DNA of 64,000 nucleotides, taken from contig NC_063176.1 in NCBI RefSeq assembly GCF_023159225.1, positions 36,202,786 through 36,266,785 on the forward strand, given 5' to 3'. The notes under the pieces were generated by a model. That model made no database searches and had not been told where the DNA came from. It worked only from the letters and a program-made list of their open reading frames with translations. The translations under genes and the position numbers were made by a program. The first letter of the stretch is position 1, and each line of letters opens with the position of its first letter. Origin of the DNA: Perognathus longimembris pacificus. Its lineage: Eukaryota; Chordata; Mammalia; Rodentia; Heteromyidae. Shown piece by piece: positions 10,537 to 21,410 of this stretch.

Positions 10537-10687
10537 TGAGATGTGCAAAGGACACGGAGAGTCCATGATCCATTTCTCTTTTCTGTACCTCTTAGCAGTT
10601 GCCATACTTAATGACCCACAAGTATTTCCCTGCAACCAACTGTATTATTTATATGCAAGGCCTTATGCACTTGTCCCTGACCTTCCC

Positions 10688-10855
10688 CCCCCCTCAGGAT
10701 TAGCACTCTACCACTTGAGCCACAGCTCCACTTCCAGTTTTTTGGTGGTTAATTGGAGATAAGAATCTCATGAACTTTTTTCTGTGTGACCTGGCTTGGA
10801 ATTCAGCCTCCTGAGTAGCTAGGATTACAGGTGTGAGCCACTACTGGAGGCTGCT
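10688..10855 (-). mobile_element. B1-Geo SINE
   Basis: Lacks the outer part of Geo and part of the B1 half. Confidence 0.75.
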
Positions 10856-10861
10856 TTAATT

Positions 10862-10973
10862 ATCTTTAGTAGTTGTACAATGTTTCAATTCAATGTATCA
10901 ATTTATAAGTACAATGGATATTGATCTATGTCACCCCTTCCATCATTGCTCACCACCACATCAACTGTTATTC
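10862..10973 (-). mobile_element. Probable L1 3'-end fragment
   Basis: TTTAGTAGTTGTACAATG...CAATGGATATTGATCTATG, related to 305-425. Confidence 0.45.
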
Positions 10974-11126
10974 CCTTCCTTCCTTCCTTCCTTCCTTCCT
11001 TCCTTCCTTCCTTCCTTCCTTCCTTCCTTCCTTCCTTCCTTCCTTCCCTCCCTCCTTCCTCCCTCCTTCCCTCCTTCCCTCCCTCCTCTCTCCTTCCTTC
11101 CCTCCCTCTCTTCCTTCTTTCCTTCC
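10974..11126. repeat. (TTCC)n/(CCCT)n pyrimidine tract
   Basis: Near-pure pyrimidine of about 150 bases, regular TTCC units for the first 70 then CCCTCC variants; a likely length-polymorphic and H-DNA-prone array. Confidence 0.97.
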
Positions 11127-11127
11127 C

Positions 11128-11617
11128 TCTTTGCCAGTTCTGGGGCTTGAACTCAAGGCCTGAGCACTGTCCCTGCCTTCTTTTTGCTCAAGGCTAGCAC
11201 AGAACCACTTCTGGCTTTTTCTGTATATGTGGTGCTGAGGAATGGAGCCCAGGGCTTCATGTATGCAAGGCAAGCATTCTACCACTGTTGTGCCAAGTCG
11301 CAAGACCACCCCCAAGAAGACCACCGAGATTCAGACACTCCAAAATGCAAAAGCAAGGCAAGGCTTTATTTAACGAGCTGCCAACTCGGGCCTCGTCCTA
11401 CCCACCGACACAGCGGAGGTTAGGAGGGAGCCTCGAGCTGTGATTACACAGGGCTTATAAAGGCAAAGAACAAGGTTACAACAATCAGCTGTGCAAGCAA
11501 GATTAGAACACAGGTACAAATCTGATTGGCTCAGGGTTCGATTCTAAAATGGGGTTCACGTGGTGGGGCCTGACTTCAAAGTCTGGCACCTCACCACTAG
11601 GCCATATTCCCAGCCCT
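11128..11617 (-). mobile_element. IDL-Geo SINE split by a solo LTR
   Basis: Pieces 11128-11285 and 11594-11617 rejoin at CTACCAC|TAGGCC to give the normal SINE end once the LTR and one copy of CCAC are removed. A short deletion has also removed ACTCTGCCACTTGAGCC. Confidence 0.9.
11286..11593 (-). mobile_element. Solo LTR of an endogenous retrovirus
   Basis: 308 bases beginning TGTTGTGCCA and ending TGGCACCTCA on the + strand, i.e. TG...CA with imperfect inverted termini, flanked by CCAC at 11282-11285 and 11594-11597. Read on the minus strand it has, in order, a CCAAT box (complement at 11525-11529), a TATA element (CTTTATAAGC, about 11454-11464), a polyadenylation signal (AATAAA, complement at 11365-11370) and a GT/T-rich R-U5. 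This is the layout of a gammaretrovirus-like (ERV1) LTR, and a 4-base duplication fits that group. There is no internal viral sequence, so it is a solo LTR. Family assignment is by structure only. Confidence 0.88.
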
Positions 11618-12250
11618 AAACAGGAATATTTTATATTTATTTTCCTTTCCTTTTTCCCTCCACTCAGTGAGGCATTTTATTTACATGCATGTTTTACTTT
11701 CCTAGGGAAAAAAATAACAGTACTTCCTTTCCTGTGTGTTTTTGACATGCTTCTTCATGGCCTATGATGCCAGCCAAGGTTGAGTACAATGGAACCCAGC
11801 TAATGAGATGGGAGTAAATTTTTTTGTTTTGCCATTTAAAAACATCTTTAAACTGCACATATAATCCAGGCTTGATCACACCATACTTGTATACCCTGAC
11901 TGTGAGGTTCCTAACCATATCCCAGCTCAGTAATCATCATGACTTCAAATGGGCCATGTAACCATGCTTTACCATCATGGTCAGGAACCACCCATGACTT
12001 TGGAGCACAGCTGGATATGGACTTAGTGTTCAGCATTACTAAGTTTTAGCCCAGGGCATTCATGTGTACCATTGTGGCAGCATGGAAAAATGGCAGAAAG
12101 CTTTTTCCTTTCTATCAGCTGTCTGGTGTCTTCTTTAATATATTAAGCATCCTTTTCCAAATAAAGTATTTGTATTTGAAAAAAATACATATTAAGCATC
12201 CTGGTAGTAACATAAAAAGCTTGACATAAAAAAGCACATTATAATGATTT
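11618..12250. other. Unassigned intergenic sequence
   Basis: No repeat or coding signal recognised. Confidence 0.5.
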
Positions 12251-12251
12251 T

Positions 12252-12350
12252 TTTTCATTTTTTTTCTTTTTCAGTACTGGGGATTAAACCCAGGACATTG
12301 CACTTTCTAGGCAAGTACTTTGCTGCTGAACTACATCCCATCCCAAGCAC
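12252..12350 (-). mobile_element. ID-like monomer
   Basis: CAGTACTGGGGATTAAACCC...GGCAAGTACTTTGC. Confidence 0.65.
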
Positions 12351-12559
12351 AGTATTGTAGAGCTTTCCTTTCATGATTGAGTGTCACTACTTGGGCCAGG
12401 TCATGCTGGTGTCTAGTTACTCCTGTTTTGCTTCCTGTTTCTTTTTTCCAATTGAGTTCACACTATAAGTCTAATGTACAAACAAGTGTGATCACAGCAT
12501 TTTTCCAGGATGCTGAGGCTCCCCTCATAAATGTGTTTATCTAAGAAGTTTTCTTTGTT

Positions 12560-12780
12560 TTTGTGTTGTTACTAGAGTTTGAATTCAGGACCTCATGCTC
12601 TTACTTGGCTTTTTTACTTAAGGCTAGCACTTTACCACTTGAGCCGCAAGCTCCACTTTTAGTTTTTACTGGTGAACAGAATCTCATGGAATTTTCTGCC
12701 TGGTCTGGCTTTGAACCACAATCCTCAAATCTGAGCCTCCTGAGTAACTGGGATTACAGGGGCGAGTCCATGGGCACCTT
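12560..12780 (-). mobile_element. B1-Geo SINE
   Basis: Both halves present; ends GGGATTACAGGGGCGAG. Confidence 0.75.
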
Positions 12781-12784
12781 TTCT

Positions 12785-13365
12785 TTAGCCTCTGGACAAG
12801 TTTTATATACATAAATTCTGGGGAGATTTTCCAAAATAGTATTTATCTAGGTAGCCCACATTCCAAAAACTGTTCCGTTTCTGGAATCCTTTGGGAAAAT
12901 CCACAAAGCAAGAGTTGTGCAAATTCTTGGCACAGTCCTTGGACAAGTAAGTCAGATGGCATTGGCTGCCAGGTGAGGAACTTACATTTCCAGTCAAACT
13001 GGAAATTTCAAGTCAAGTACTTGTTTCACTGACATTTCACTAGGCTTAAAAAATACAATATATTTTTCTTGTAAAAAAAGAATCTTAGTCAATAAGATGG
13101 ATGTAAAAGAATTATATGATTATTAAATAATTATTTGGAACATTCAAATGAACATAAAATAGCAATTCCTTGATTATTTCAATGTTCCTTGACTTTAGTA
13201 TTTTCAATTTTGTACAAGTTTAGTTGTACACTATTTCCATTACTAAATTGCTTTTAAATTTTTACTTTGGACTTTAGCACATCAATTGACAAATGAATAC
13301 TTGGGGCTAATTTTAGTGGAGTTCTTTGCCAACCAACCATTTCATTCTTTTCCTGTTTCCCCCCC
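12785..13365. other. Unassigned intergenic sequence
   Basis: AT-rich, no feature recognised. Confidence 0.5.
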
Positions 13366-13370
13366 CCCCT

Positions 13371-13563
13371 TTTTTAACCAGTCCTGGGGCTTGAACTCGG
13401 GGCCTGGGCTCTGTTCCTGAGCTGCTCTGTGCTCAAGGCTAGTACTCTACCACTTGAGCCATAGCGCCACTTCTGGATTTTTCTGTTTATGTGGTACTGA
13501 GGAATTGAACCCAGGGCTTTATTGCTAGGCAAGCACTCTACCACTAAGCCACATTTCCAGCCT
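13371..13563 (-). mobile_element. IDL-Geo SINE
   Basis: Older copy; IDL half ends CCACTAAGCCACATTTCCAG. Confidence 0.88.
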
Positions 13564-13697
13564 CATGTTTTATTTATTTTTATTTTTTAATGCTAACTGT
13601 GTAATTACTTAAATATTTGCTTGTATAAATTAGGGAAGCTGTTGCTCACTGACTCACAAATGTTCTCTAGGTTTTTTTCCAAAGCAAAGTTGTAGCT

Positions 13698-13812
13698 AGC
13701 TAGGTATGGAGACTCACATCTCTAAGTTTCAGCATTTCAGAGGCTGAGGCAAGAGGATCTCAATTTGAGGCCAGCCTGGGCTGCCTAGCAACACTGTCAT
13801 CAAAAGGAAAAT
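13698..13812 (+). mobile_element. B1-like SINE
   Basis: GCTAGGTATGGAGACTCACA...GGCCAGCCTGGGCTGCCTAG. Confidence 0.75.
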
Positions 13813-14004
13813 TAGAAGAAAGAAAGAAAGATCAAAGGCCAACAGAAACAAACAAAAAAAAAATGAAGAAGGAGGAAGAGAAGGAGGAGGAGGCCCATAA
13901 AAGTTTACGTCCCAAGAAAGTAATGACTTCTGTCTCTCAGAAGATAAAATATTTTTCCTTGCTTGCTCACAGCAACAACTATATCACCTTAAGATGGTTC
14001 CTTG

Positions 14005-14208
14005 AGGCCCGAGTCTGTGGCTCACACCTGTACTCAAGAGGCTGAGATCTGATGATTGCAGCTCAAAGCCAACTGAGGCAGAAAAGTCCATGAGACTCTT
14101 ATCTCCATTAACCAGCAGAAACCCGGATGTGGCGCTGTGGCTCAAGTGATGGAGCACTAGCCTTGAGCTGAAAATCAGGGACAGCGCCCAGGCACAGAGG
14201 TTCCATGA
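14005..14208 (+). mobile_element. B1-Geo SINE
   Basis: Good Geo half (TGGCGCTGTGGCTCAAGTGA); truncated at CAGGCACAGAGG. Confidence 0.8.
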
Positions 14209-14212
14209 GTTT

Positions 14213-14575
14213 GCTGTAATGTTTTTCCATGGTGTTTTAATACAACACAAGCATATTCTCTTACAGAAGTCTGCAGGCCTTAAGAAAGATTCCTTCCTTG
14301 CCTTTTGCCTGTTAGCAATCTTTGGCTTGAAGCTGGTCCACTTAAACAATTTCCTCAATTTGTTCTTCCCTATGTGCTTTTGTTGTCTTCTTAAGACCTC
14401 CAGCCCTTAGATTTAGGACCCACCTAATCTAATCTAAATTCACTTTAACTGATTTTGAGAAAATCGTACTTCCATATATAGTCACATTTTGAAGTTTACA
14501 TGAAGTTGGAACATGAATTTTGGGGCGACACCATTCAACTCAGTACAGCTGGGTCATGATTAAGATTCTTGAAGT
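14213..14575 (+). mobile_element. ERVL-MaLR LTR remnant (MLT1/MST type)
   Basis: Contains the diagnostic run AAGATTCCTTCCTTGCC, CCTTAGATTTAGGACCCACC, TAGTCACATTTTGAAG and GAATTTTGGGGCGACACC typical of the 3' part of these old LTRs. No intact ends. Confidence 0.65.
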
Positions 14576-14577
14576 CA

Positions 14578-14676
14578 GAGGGGCACCAGTGGCTCCTGCC
14601 TGTAATCCTATGAGGCTGAAATCTGAAGATCATGGATCGAAGCCAACCAGGTCAGAAAAGCATGTGAGACTCTTTC
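14578..14676 (+). mobile_element. B1-Geo left half
   Basis: GGGGCACCAGTGGCTCCTGC...GTGAGACTCTTTC. Confidence 0.65.
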
Positions 14677-14694
14677 AAATAGTAAAGTGCCTTG

Positions 14695-14906
14695 TGGGCT
14701 GGGAATATGGCCTAGTGGCAAGAGAGCTTGCCTCGTATACATGAGGCCCTGGGTTCGATTCCTCAGCACCACATATACAGAAAATGGCCAGAAGTGGCGC
14801 TGTGGCTCAAGTGGCAGAGTGCTAGCCTTGAGCAAAAAAGAAGCCAGGGACAGTGCTCAGGCCCTGAGTTCACGGCCTAGGACTGGCCAAAAAAAAAAAA
14901 AAAAAA
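14695..14906 (+). mobile_element. IDL-Geo SINE
   Basis: Perfect 18-base duplication AAATAGTAAAGTGCCTTG at 14677-14694 and 14907-14924. Confidence 0.95.
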
Positions 14907-15031
14907 AAATAGTAAAGTGCCTTGAGACAAAAAAGAAGCTAATTTAAACATAGCGTCTAGTGTGCTTTACTGATGCATTTGTTCATTCTTTGTTCCTCCA
15001 TTTGCAAGTTTTCTATAAGAAAGAATCTAGG

Positions 15032-15240
15032 GAGGCTGGGAATATGGCCTAGTGGTAGAGTGCTCACCTCGTATACATGAAGCTCTGGGTTCGATTCCTC
15101 AGCACCACATATGTAGATAAAAGCCAGAAGTGGCACTGTGGCTCAAGTGGTAGAGTGCTAGCCTTGAGCAAAAAGAAGCCAGGGACAGTGCTCAGGCCCT
15201 GAGTCCAAGCCCCAGGACTGGCAACAAAAACAAAACAAAT
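15032..15240 (+). mobile_element. IDL-Geo SINE
   Basis: A-rich tail with CAAA units; flanked by AAGAAAGAATCTAGG. Confidence 0.93.
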
Positions 15241-15261
15241 AAACAAAGAAAGAATCTAGGA

Positions 15262-15888
15262 CATGTTGCCTGTTAACAAAGGTAAATTTTATAGTGATTA
15301 TAAGATGACCTTTTCCATTTCAGTGCCTCCCAAGCTCATTTGGGTGAACAAAACATCTACTTCTGCTCAAACTGGATTTAACACATTTTCCTCTATTTTT
15401 GATCTTGAGGTTTCTTTCTTGGAGAGTAGCTGTGAACTCTAGCCTTCCCTTGAAACGAATCCAGGGTATCTGGTCTTGTATTATGTACAGTGAGACTTCC
15501 ACAGGATTCTTCTTGATCCTAGTGGCTAGTCTAAGGAATAAATGCCCAATCCACAACCAGTGTTTCTCCAGTAGGAATCTTGTTTTTCCTGGCAGATGCC
15601 CTTGTGTGGCCTGTGTTCAATTTATTCTAACCAGGATAGTCACTGGGACCAGAATTCAGTGTGGGTGTCATTCAGGTGAAACACAGAAGAAGATTCCGAA
15701 CAAATGCTGAGACAACAAAAAAATCATCAAAATTCACCACAGGGTTTTACAAATACCCAGAGGAGCCTAGGAGAAAATCTGGAAGCCTATTCAAAATAAC
15801 CAGCTGTGAATACATATTTTAGAGACCAATTTAGTTAGGTAGGTAGCTTTTCAAGTTGGCTTCTGTTTCCTTTTTTGTTTTGTTTTGT
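15262..15888. other. Unassigned intergenic sequence
   Basis: Unusually repeat-free for this window. A 103-codon open frame (15399-15710) has no start context or similarity I recognise. Confidence 0.5.
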
Positions 15889-15892
15889 TTTT

Positions 15893-16077
15893 GTTGCCAG
15901 TCCTGGGGCTTGGACTCTCAGGGCCTGAGCATCGTCCGTGGCTTCTTTTTGCTCAAGGCTAGCACTCTATCACTTGAGCCACAGCGCCCCTTCTGGCCGT
16001 TTTCTATATATGTGGTGCTGAGGAATCGAACCAAGGGCTTCATGTATATGAGGCCACTAGGCCATATTCCCAGCCCC
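15893..16077 (-). mobile_element. IDL-Geo SINE
   Basis: CTTCTGTTTCCTTTTTT duplicated on both sides; small deletion in the IDL half (GAGGCCACTAGG). Confidence 0.93.
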
Positions 16078-16126
16078 TTCTGTTTCCTTTTTTAAAAAAA
16101 TAATATTTATTTTCTTCTGTTTTTAA

Positions 16127-16232
16127 TCTTCTTTCTTTGCTTTATTTTTTGCTTATGTAGTACCAAGAAATCGAACCCAGGGCCTCATACATGCTATACA
16201 AGCACTCTACCACCAAGCCTTGTTCCCAGCCC
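16127..16232 (-). mobile_element. IDL monomer
   Basis: Only the ID-like half, GAAATCGAACCCAGGGCCTC...GTTCCCAGCCCC. Confidence 0.75.
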
Positions 16233-16439
16233 CTGGCTTCTGTTTCTTAACTAGATTACTGACTTCATGGCTAATGGAGCCTAGTGAAGAATAAGACAGA
16301 CAAATCTTTCTTTCTTTCTTTTTTTTTTTAATTCCTGGATATGAAAAGCTCTGGAAAATCTGCTTGACCTAGAGGGCCAGTCAATGTTTGTAAACATTTT
16401 ATCTAATTTTCTTTTCACTTTCAGAGGAAGTCTTTTTTT

Positions 16440-16535
16440 TCCCCTTTTTTGTCTGAGACTGGGACTCCAACGTGGTGTCTGACGCTTTTGCTCATTGGCT
16501 GGCACTTTACCACAGGAGCCACGCCTCCAACCCTA
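16440..16535 (-). mobile_element. Degraded Geo-like monomer
   Basis: TGAGACTGGGACTCCAACG...GGCACTTTACCACAGGAGCC. Confidence 0.45.
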
Positions 16536-16577
16536 GGGTTTCTTTTCTTTTCCTATTTTTAGTTTTTTTCAGGATTC

Positions 16578-16812
16578 ATTTTTGAGTCAGCACCAGTGGC
16601 TCACACATATAACCCTAGCCACTCAGAAGGCTGAGATGAAGATCACAGTTCAAAGCCAGCCAGGGCAGGAAAGTCCAAGAGACTCTTACCTTTACTAAAC
16701 TAAAAAACAAAACAAAACCAGAAGTGGCACTGTGGCTCAAGTGGTAGAGCACTTGTCTTGAGCTTTTTAGCTCAGGGACAGTGCTCAAGCCCTGAATTCA
16801 AGCCCTAGGACC
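16578..16812 (+). mobile_element. B1-Geo SINE
   Basis: Complete; (CA)n at 16815-16858 grows from its tail. Confidence 0.82.
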
Positions 16813-16814
16813 AA

Positions 16815-16818
16815 CACA

Positions 16819-16858
<40 letters not shown>
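16815..16858. repeat. (CA)n microsatellite
   Basis: About 21 CA units with one interruption. Confidence 0.96.
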
Positions 16859-16859
<1 letters not shown>

Positions 16860-17335
16860 ATTTTTGAAAATCAATCACTTAAGATTTTTTGTTAAGTGTT
16901 TTTGAAAGAGAAAACACTTCTTTAAGGTATTACAATCTTCTGTGCATTAATAAATCTCCTTTCATAGTTGTAATTTAGGAGCCATTACTTTAAATGCAGT
17001 TCTTAAAGCTCAGGAGCAGTCTGCATAATGGTTACATTTAGTTCTTGAGAAATTTACATTGAATTTGAGTCTCCCAGGGCTAAGATAAAAGCCAAAGAGG
17101 GAAATGGAGTAGGGTTGGTCAGGTAATGCTTTCACATTGTAACTCACTGCACAAATGTTTTCTTGAGGCTGGCAAGTACTATCAACTGTCACAGTGTTTG
17201 TTGCTGTCTTTGAAGATTGTCTCAGGAAGAACTAGAGACCCCTACCCAGTGTTTCCAGGGTCCTACATGACCAGAGAAAGAATTCAGAGACAGCTCAAAA
17301 TTTTGGGAGAAAGTTTTGAGTTTGTTGTTGGTATT
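16860..17335. other. Unassigned intergenic sequence
   Basis: No feature recognised. Confidence 0.5.
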
Positions 17336-17577
17336 TGTTTGTATTTTGTGCTGTGTTGGGGCTTGAACTCAGAACCTGGGAACTGGTCTTTAGCTTTTTG
17401 TTCAAGGCTAGTACTCCACTACTTGAGCTATAGCTCCATTTCTGGCTTTTTGGGGGTGGTTAATTGGAGATAAGAGTTTCATAGACTTTTCTGTCAGGGT
17501 TGGCTTTGAATCGTGATCCTGAGTTCACAGCCTCCTGAGTAGGTAGGATTACAGGTATGAGCCACAGAGGCTCAACT
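17336..17577 (-). mobile_element. B1-Geo SINE
   Basis: Complete; ends GGATTACAGGTATGAGCCAC. Confidence 0.82.
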
Positions 17578-17747
17578 GAGAGGAAGCGCTATTACAAAGC
17601 AAACAAAAACTCTTTTATCAATTGTACCATGTGCAGGAATGAGTCCGAATCTTGCTGACTCTATTAGTTATTTTCTCATTGCTTTCACCAAAGTACCTGA
17701 GAAAGCAAACTAAGGAAGCTCACTGCTAAGAACTTTGATTACCAGCA

Positions 17748-18000
17748 GGTAGGGTGGTGATAGCTCACACCTGTAAGTCTAGCTACTCAGAAGTCAGAGC
17801 TCTGAAGATCACAGGTGAAAGCCAGGAATTTCTATGAGACTCTTATCTCCAGCTAACCACAAAACAAAAACAAAACAAAACAAAAAAACAACCAAAGTGG
17901 AGCTGTGGCTCAAGTGGTAGAATGCTAGCCTGGAGTGAAAATGCTTAGGGGATACTGGCCAAGTCCTTGAGTTTAAGCCCCGGTACTAGTACCAATAAAA
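17748..18000 (+). mobile_element. B1-Geo SINE
   Basis: (CAAAA)n-rich spacer between the B1 and Geo halves. Confidence 0.78.
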
Positions 18001-18130
18001 AAGAAAAGAAATTTGGATCACAATTTCAGCAATTTTAGTCCATTGTGGTGGTGGTTATAATGGAACAGAACAGTTCACATTATGGTGGCCAAGAAGAGAA
18101 AGCAGGACAGGATGCCTTTTTGGTGGTGTT

Positions 18131-18331
18131 GTTTTTTTTTTTGCCATCCCTGGAGCTTGCCTCAGGGCCTGAGCACTATCCCTGGCTTCTTTTTACTCAA
18201 GGCTAAAACTCTGCGCTTGAGTCACAGTGCCACTTCTAGCCGTTTTCTATATATGTGGTGCTGGGGAATCGAACCCAGGTCTTCATGTATACAAAGCAAG
18301 CACTCTTGCCACTAGGCCATATTCCCAGCCC
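18131..18331 (-). mobile_element. IDL-Geo SINE
   Basis: Complete; lies inside the MaLR remnant. Confidence 0.9.
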
Positions 18332-18364
18332 AGGATTCCTTAAAAAATCTCCCTTAAGGATAGA

Positions 18365-18485
18365 AAAACAGGTCGTAAGATATCAAAAGAAATGTACACA
18401 CTGCCCTACTATGTAACTGCACCCTCTTTGCACAACACCTTGTAAAAAAATTTATGTCCAATTAATTAAAAAAAAAGTTATTTTA
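18365..18485 (+). mobile_element. Lineage L1 3' UTR end
   Basis: GTACACACTGCCCTACTATG then TGTAACTGCACCCTCTTTGC and an A-rich tail; same family as the reverse copies at 37400-38150 and 50838-51115. Confidence 0.7.
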
Positions 18486-18670
18486 TACAAAAAAAGAGGG
18501 GAACTATGACGTTAGCAACCATAATCAAACAATGTGACATTCCTTACTCTCTGCATTATTTCACTAAAATATATGAGCATAGCTATTAGCCAAAAATGCA
18601 GTAAACAACTTCTATATTTACCTAGCCAATTTAACTATTATCATTTTATTTACCTAATCTTAAAAAGTCA

Positions 18671-18913
18671 TTCTGAGCACAGGTGGCTCACACCTGTAAT
18701 CCTAGCTATTCAGAAGGCTGAGATCTGAGGACTGTGGTTCGAAGCCAGCCTGGGCAAAAAAGTCCCCATGGGCCTCTTATCTCCAATTAACCACTCAAAA
18801 ACCGGAAGTGGAAGTGGCTCTGTGGCTCACGTGATAGAACCCTGGCCTTGAGCACAAAGAGACTCGGGGACAACACCCAGGCCCTGTTCAAGCCCCATAA
18901 CTGCCAAAAAAAA
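18671..18913 (+). mobile_element. B1-Geo SINE
   Basis: Complete, near the family consensus. Confidence 0.85.
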
Positions 18914-18943
18914 AGTCATAGTGTTTGCTCTGAAAACCTCACA

Positions 18944-19173
18944 GCATGAGCATCGGCTCACAACTGTAATCCTAGCTACTCGAGGAGTTGAGATCTGAGG
19001 ACCAAGGCTCAAAGCCAGCCTGGGCAGCAAAGTCCATGAGACTCTTATCTCCAATTAACCACCAGAAAACCAGAAGTGGCGCTGTGGTTCAAGTGGTGAG
19101 CGCTAACCTTGAGCTTAAGAGCTCAGGGACAGCACCCAGGCCCAGAGTTCAAGCCCCATGATGGATGAAAAAA
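18944..19173 (+). mobile_element. B1-Geo SINE
   Basis: Second copy 30 bases after the previous one; Geo half reads AGTGGCGCTGTGGTTCAAGT. Confidence 0.85.
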
Positions 19174-19330
19174 AGAACCTCCTTTTTGGAAAACATTTGG
19201 TTTTTACCCACTTTAATAAATACCATTCTCAGCTTCTTTGAATGTATTTGTAGTTATAATGGCTACTTACAGGAAATAATTTGCATTCCAGATTTTTAAA
19301 TTTGCTGTTTCCACAATCACAACGAAAATT

Positions 19331-19361
<31 letters not shown>

Positions 19362-19552
19362 GGCCAGTCCTGGGCCTTGGACTCCGGGCCTGAGCACTGT
19401 CCCTGGCTTCTTCCCGCTCAAGGCTAGCACTCCGCCACTTGAGCCACAGCGCCACTTCTGGCCGTTTTCTGCATATGTGGTGCTGGGGAATCGAACCTAG
19501 GGCCTCGGGTATCCGAGGCAGGCACTCTTGCCACTAGGCTATATCCCCAGCC
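19331..19552 (-). mobile_element. IDL-Geo SINE, young subtype
   Basis: CTTCTTCCCGCTCAAGG variant with a T tract of about 30; CACAACGAAAATTTCT duplicated on both sides. Confidence 0.95.
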
Positions 19553-19647
19553 CCACAACGAAAATTTCTAAAAAAAAAAAAAAAAAAATTAAAAAAAGTC
19601 AACTTTCTATTTAAAAAAAAAAAATCTCCCTTAAGGATCTACTATAG

Positions 19648-19830
19648 GGGGCTGGGAATATGGCCTAGTGGTAGAGGGCTTTCCTCGTATACATGAAGCC
19701 TTGGGTTCGATTCCTCAACACCACGTATATAGAAAAAACCATGAAAGGGCACTGTGGCTCAATTGGTAGAAGCCAGGGACAGTGCTCAGGCCCTGAGTTC
19801 AAGCCCCAGGACTGGCAAAAAAAAAGAAAT
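19648..19830 (+). mobile_element. IDL-Geo SINE, internally deleted
   Basis: The Geo half lacks GAGTGCTAGCCTTGAGCAAA (jump from CAATTGGTAGA to AGCCAGGG). Confidence 0.88.
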
Positions 19831-19836
19831 CTACTT

Positions 19837-20060
19837 TAGCTGGGCGCTGGAGGCTCATGCCTGTAATGCTAGCAACTCAGGAGGCTGAGATCTGAGGATC
19901 ACAGTTTGAGCAGTTCAAAGCCAATCCTATAAAACTCTTAGCTCCAGTTAACCACACCCAAACTGGAAGTGGAGCTGTGACTCAAAGTGGTAGAGTGCTA
20001 GCCTTGAGCACAAAAGCTCAGGGACAGCACCCTAAGTTCAGGACCAATATAAACAAACAA
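19837..20060 (+). mobile_element. B1-Geo SINE
   Basis: CTGGGCGCTGGAGGCTCATG to a (CAAA)n tail. Confidence 0.82.
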
Positions 20061-20560
20061 ACAAACAAAGAAATACTTACTTCATCCAGTGAAGGCCCTA
20101 TCTGCTAATGTTTCCAGGATCTTCCAAAATACTAGTCTCACCTTTGTATCTGGGGTTTAACTCATGAGCCTGTAGGGACATTTCATAATTAAACCATAAC
20201 ATTCTACCCCCAGCCCCCAAAGACTCATGACCATCCTGGATTGTAAAGTATTTAGTTCATCTCCAATAATGACTAAAATCTCAGCAATTCCAACATCATT
20301 CAAGAGTCTAAGCCCAAAGTCTCTTTGTGTGTATACTCATGCACACTAGTACAGGCGCTGAGATATGATTCTTACATCTCAGCCTCCTAAGTAGCTAGGA
20401 TTATAAGTCACAAGTACTCAACTCCAAGGTCTCTTCTGACACTCCAGGGAGCTCTTATCTGTGAGCCCAGGAAAATCAAAATGAGAGTTACATACTTCGA
20501 AGATACAGTGGCACAGAATGAATGACATAGTCATTCTTTAGTCACCTAGAACATGTCTCT

Positions 20561-21410
20561 TCTTTGTAGTTTGAAGACCCTTGTTTAAATAAATCTCAAA
20601 TAGGGCTGTTTCTGTAGCCATCAGATTTTTTAGCCTTTATCACAGACTACCAGACAAAAAAAGATATGAATAATCACATTAAATCAATAATCATGTTGGG
20701 GACAAACTAACAAAACATAAAAACAACCCATAACAGAAATATCTTAAATCTGAGTGCACTCTTAGATGTTTAGGCCAACCTGTTTCTCAATAGTCAATTC
20801 TCCTTTTTAGTTATTGGTCTATAAATTACAAATAGACTACTTAGTCAGGATTTTCCTAGTGGGCACCAAGCTATAGTCAATGCCTTTCATTCATTCTTAT
20901 GCAAAGCACAACTGAGGTCTCAAACACCCTGGTTGCTGTGTATGCCCTTTGTCCCTTTTCTGTAGGACAACACTACAAAGTAATAGAGTCCAAGCTTTCC
21001 TGTCAAACAAATGGCAGAAGCTTAAGTTAGTTAAAAGGCATAAAGAAACCATTTGTCCCTGTGGTTGAAAGATGGGTAGTAGTGCAAATCAGAATATGCC
21101 AGTGAAGAGAAGGTGGCAGGAAACATAAACCTAAACAGGGAATTTAAATCTCTGCTTCATAGACCAAGCTTCTATGGCTGAACAAGGGAACCCCCCCACC
21201 ACCACCAGAAACCAAACTACCAATAGACCCAAGAGGGAGCAGGTCACCCACCCACACTTCAGAGCGAAAGAAAATAAAGATATTTTCCTGATCCCCAAGG
21301 ACCAATGTTCACTGTTACAATGGTGGCTTATGTAGCCCAAGGGAGAGTTAGCAGGTATGGAAGGAATATGGCTGTGAGGCTACTCTTTTGTCTTTCAATA
21401 ATCTAAAAAG
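20561..21410. other. Unassigned, possibly MaLR internal sequence
   Basis: Continues from the MaLR block without a clear boundary; no ORF of interest. Confidence 0.35.

Larger units (their letters stand above)
17640..20560. mobile_element. ERVL-MaLR element, split by later insertions
   Basis: Three separated blocks follow a mammalian MaLR LTR and adjoining internal region: 17660-17745 (TATTAGTTATTTTCTCATTG, CCAAAGTACCTGAGAAA), about 18005-18120 (ATCACAATTTCAGC, AACAGTTCACATTATGGTGG) and 20080-20560 (AATGTTTCCAGGATCTTCCA, ATTAAACCATAACATTC, CCCCCAAAGACTCATGACCA, AAGTCTCTTCTGACACTCC). The gaps are SINEs and an L1 3' end. Exact ends cannot be set by eye. Confidence 0.65.

Noticed and set aside
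15399..15710. 103-codon open frame in repeat-poor intergenic DNA
   Set aside because: No similarity I recognise, no splice or promoter signals, and an overlapping frame of similar size on the other strand.
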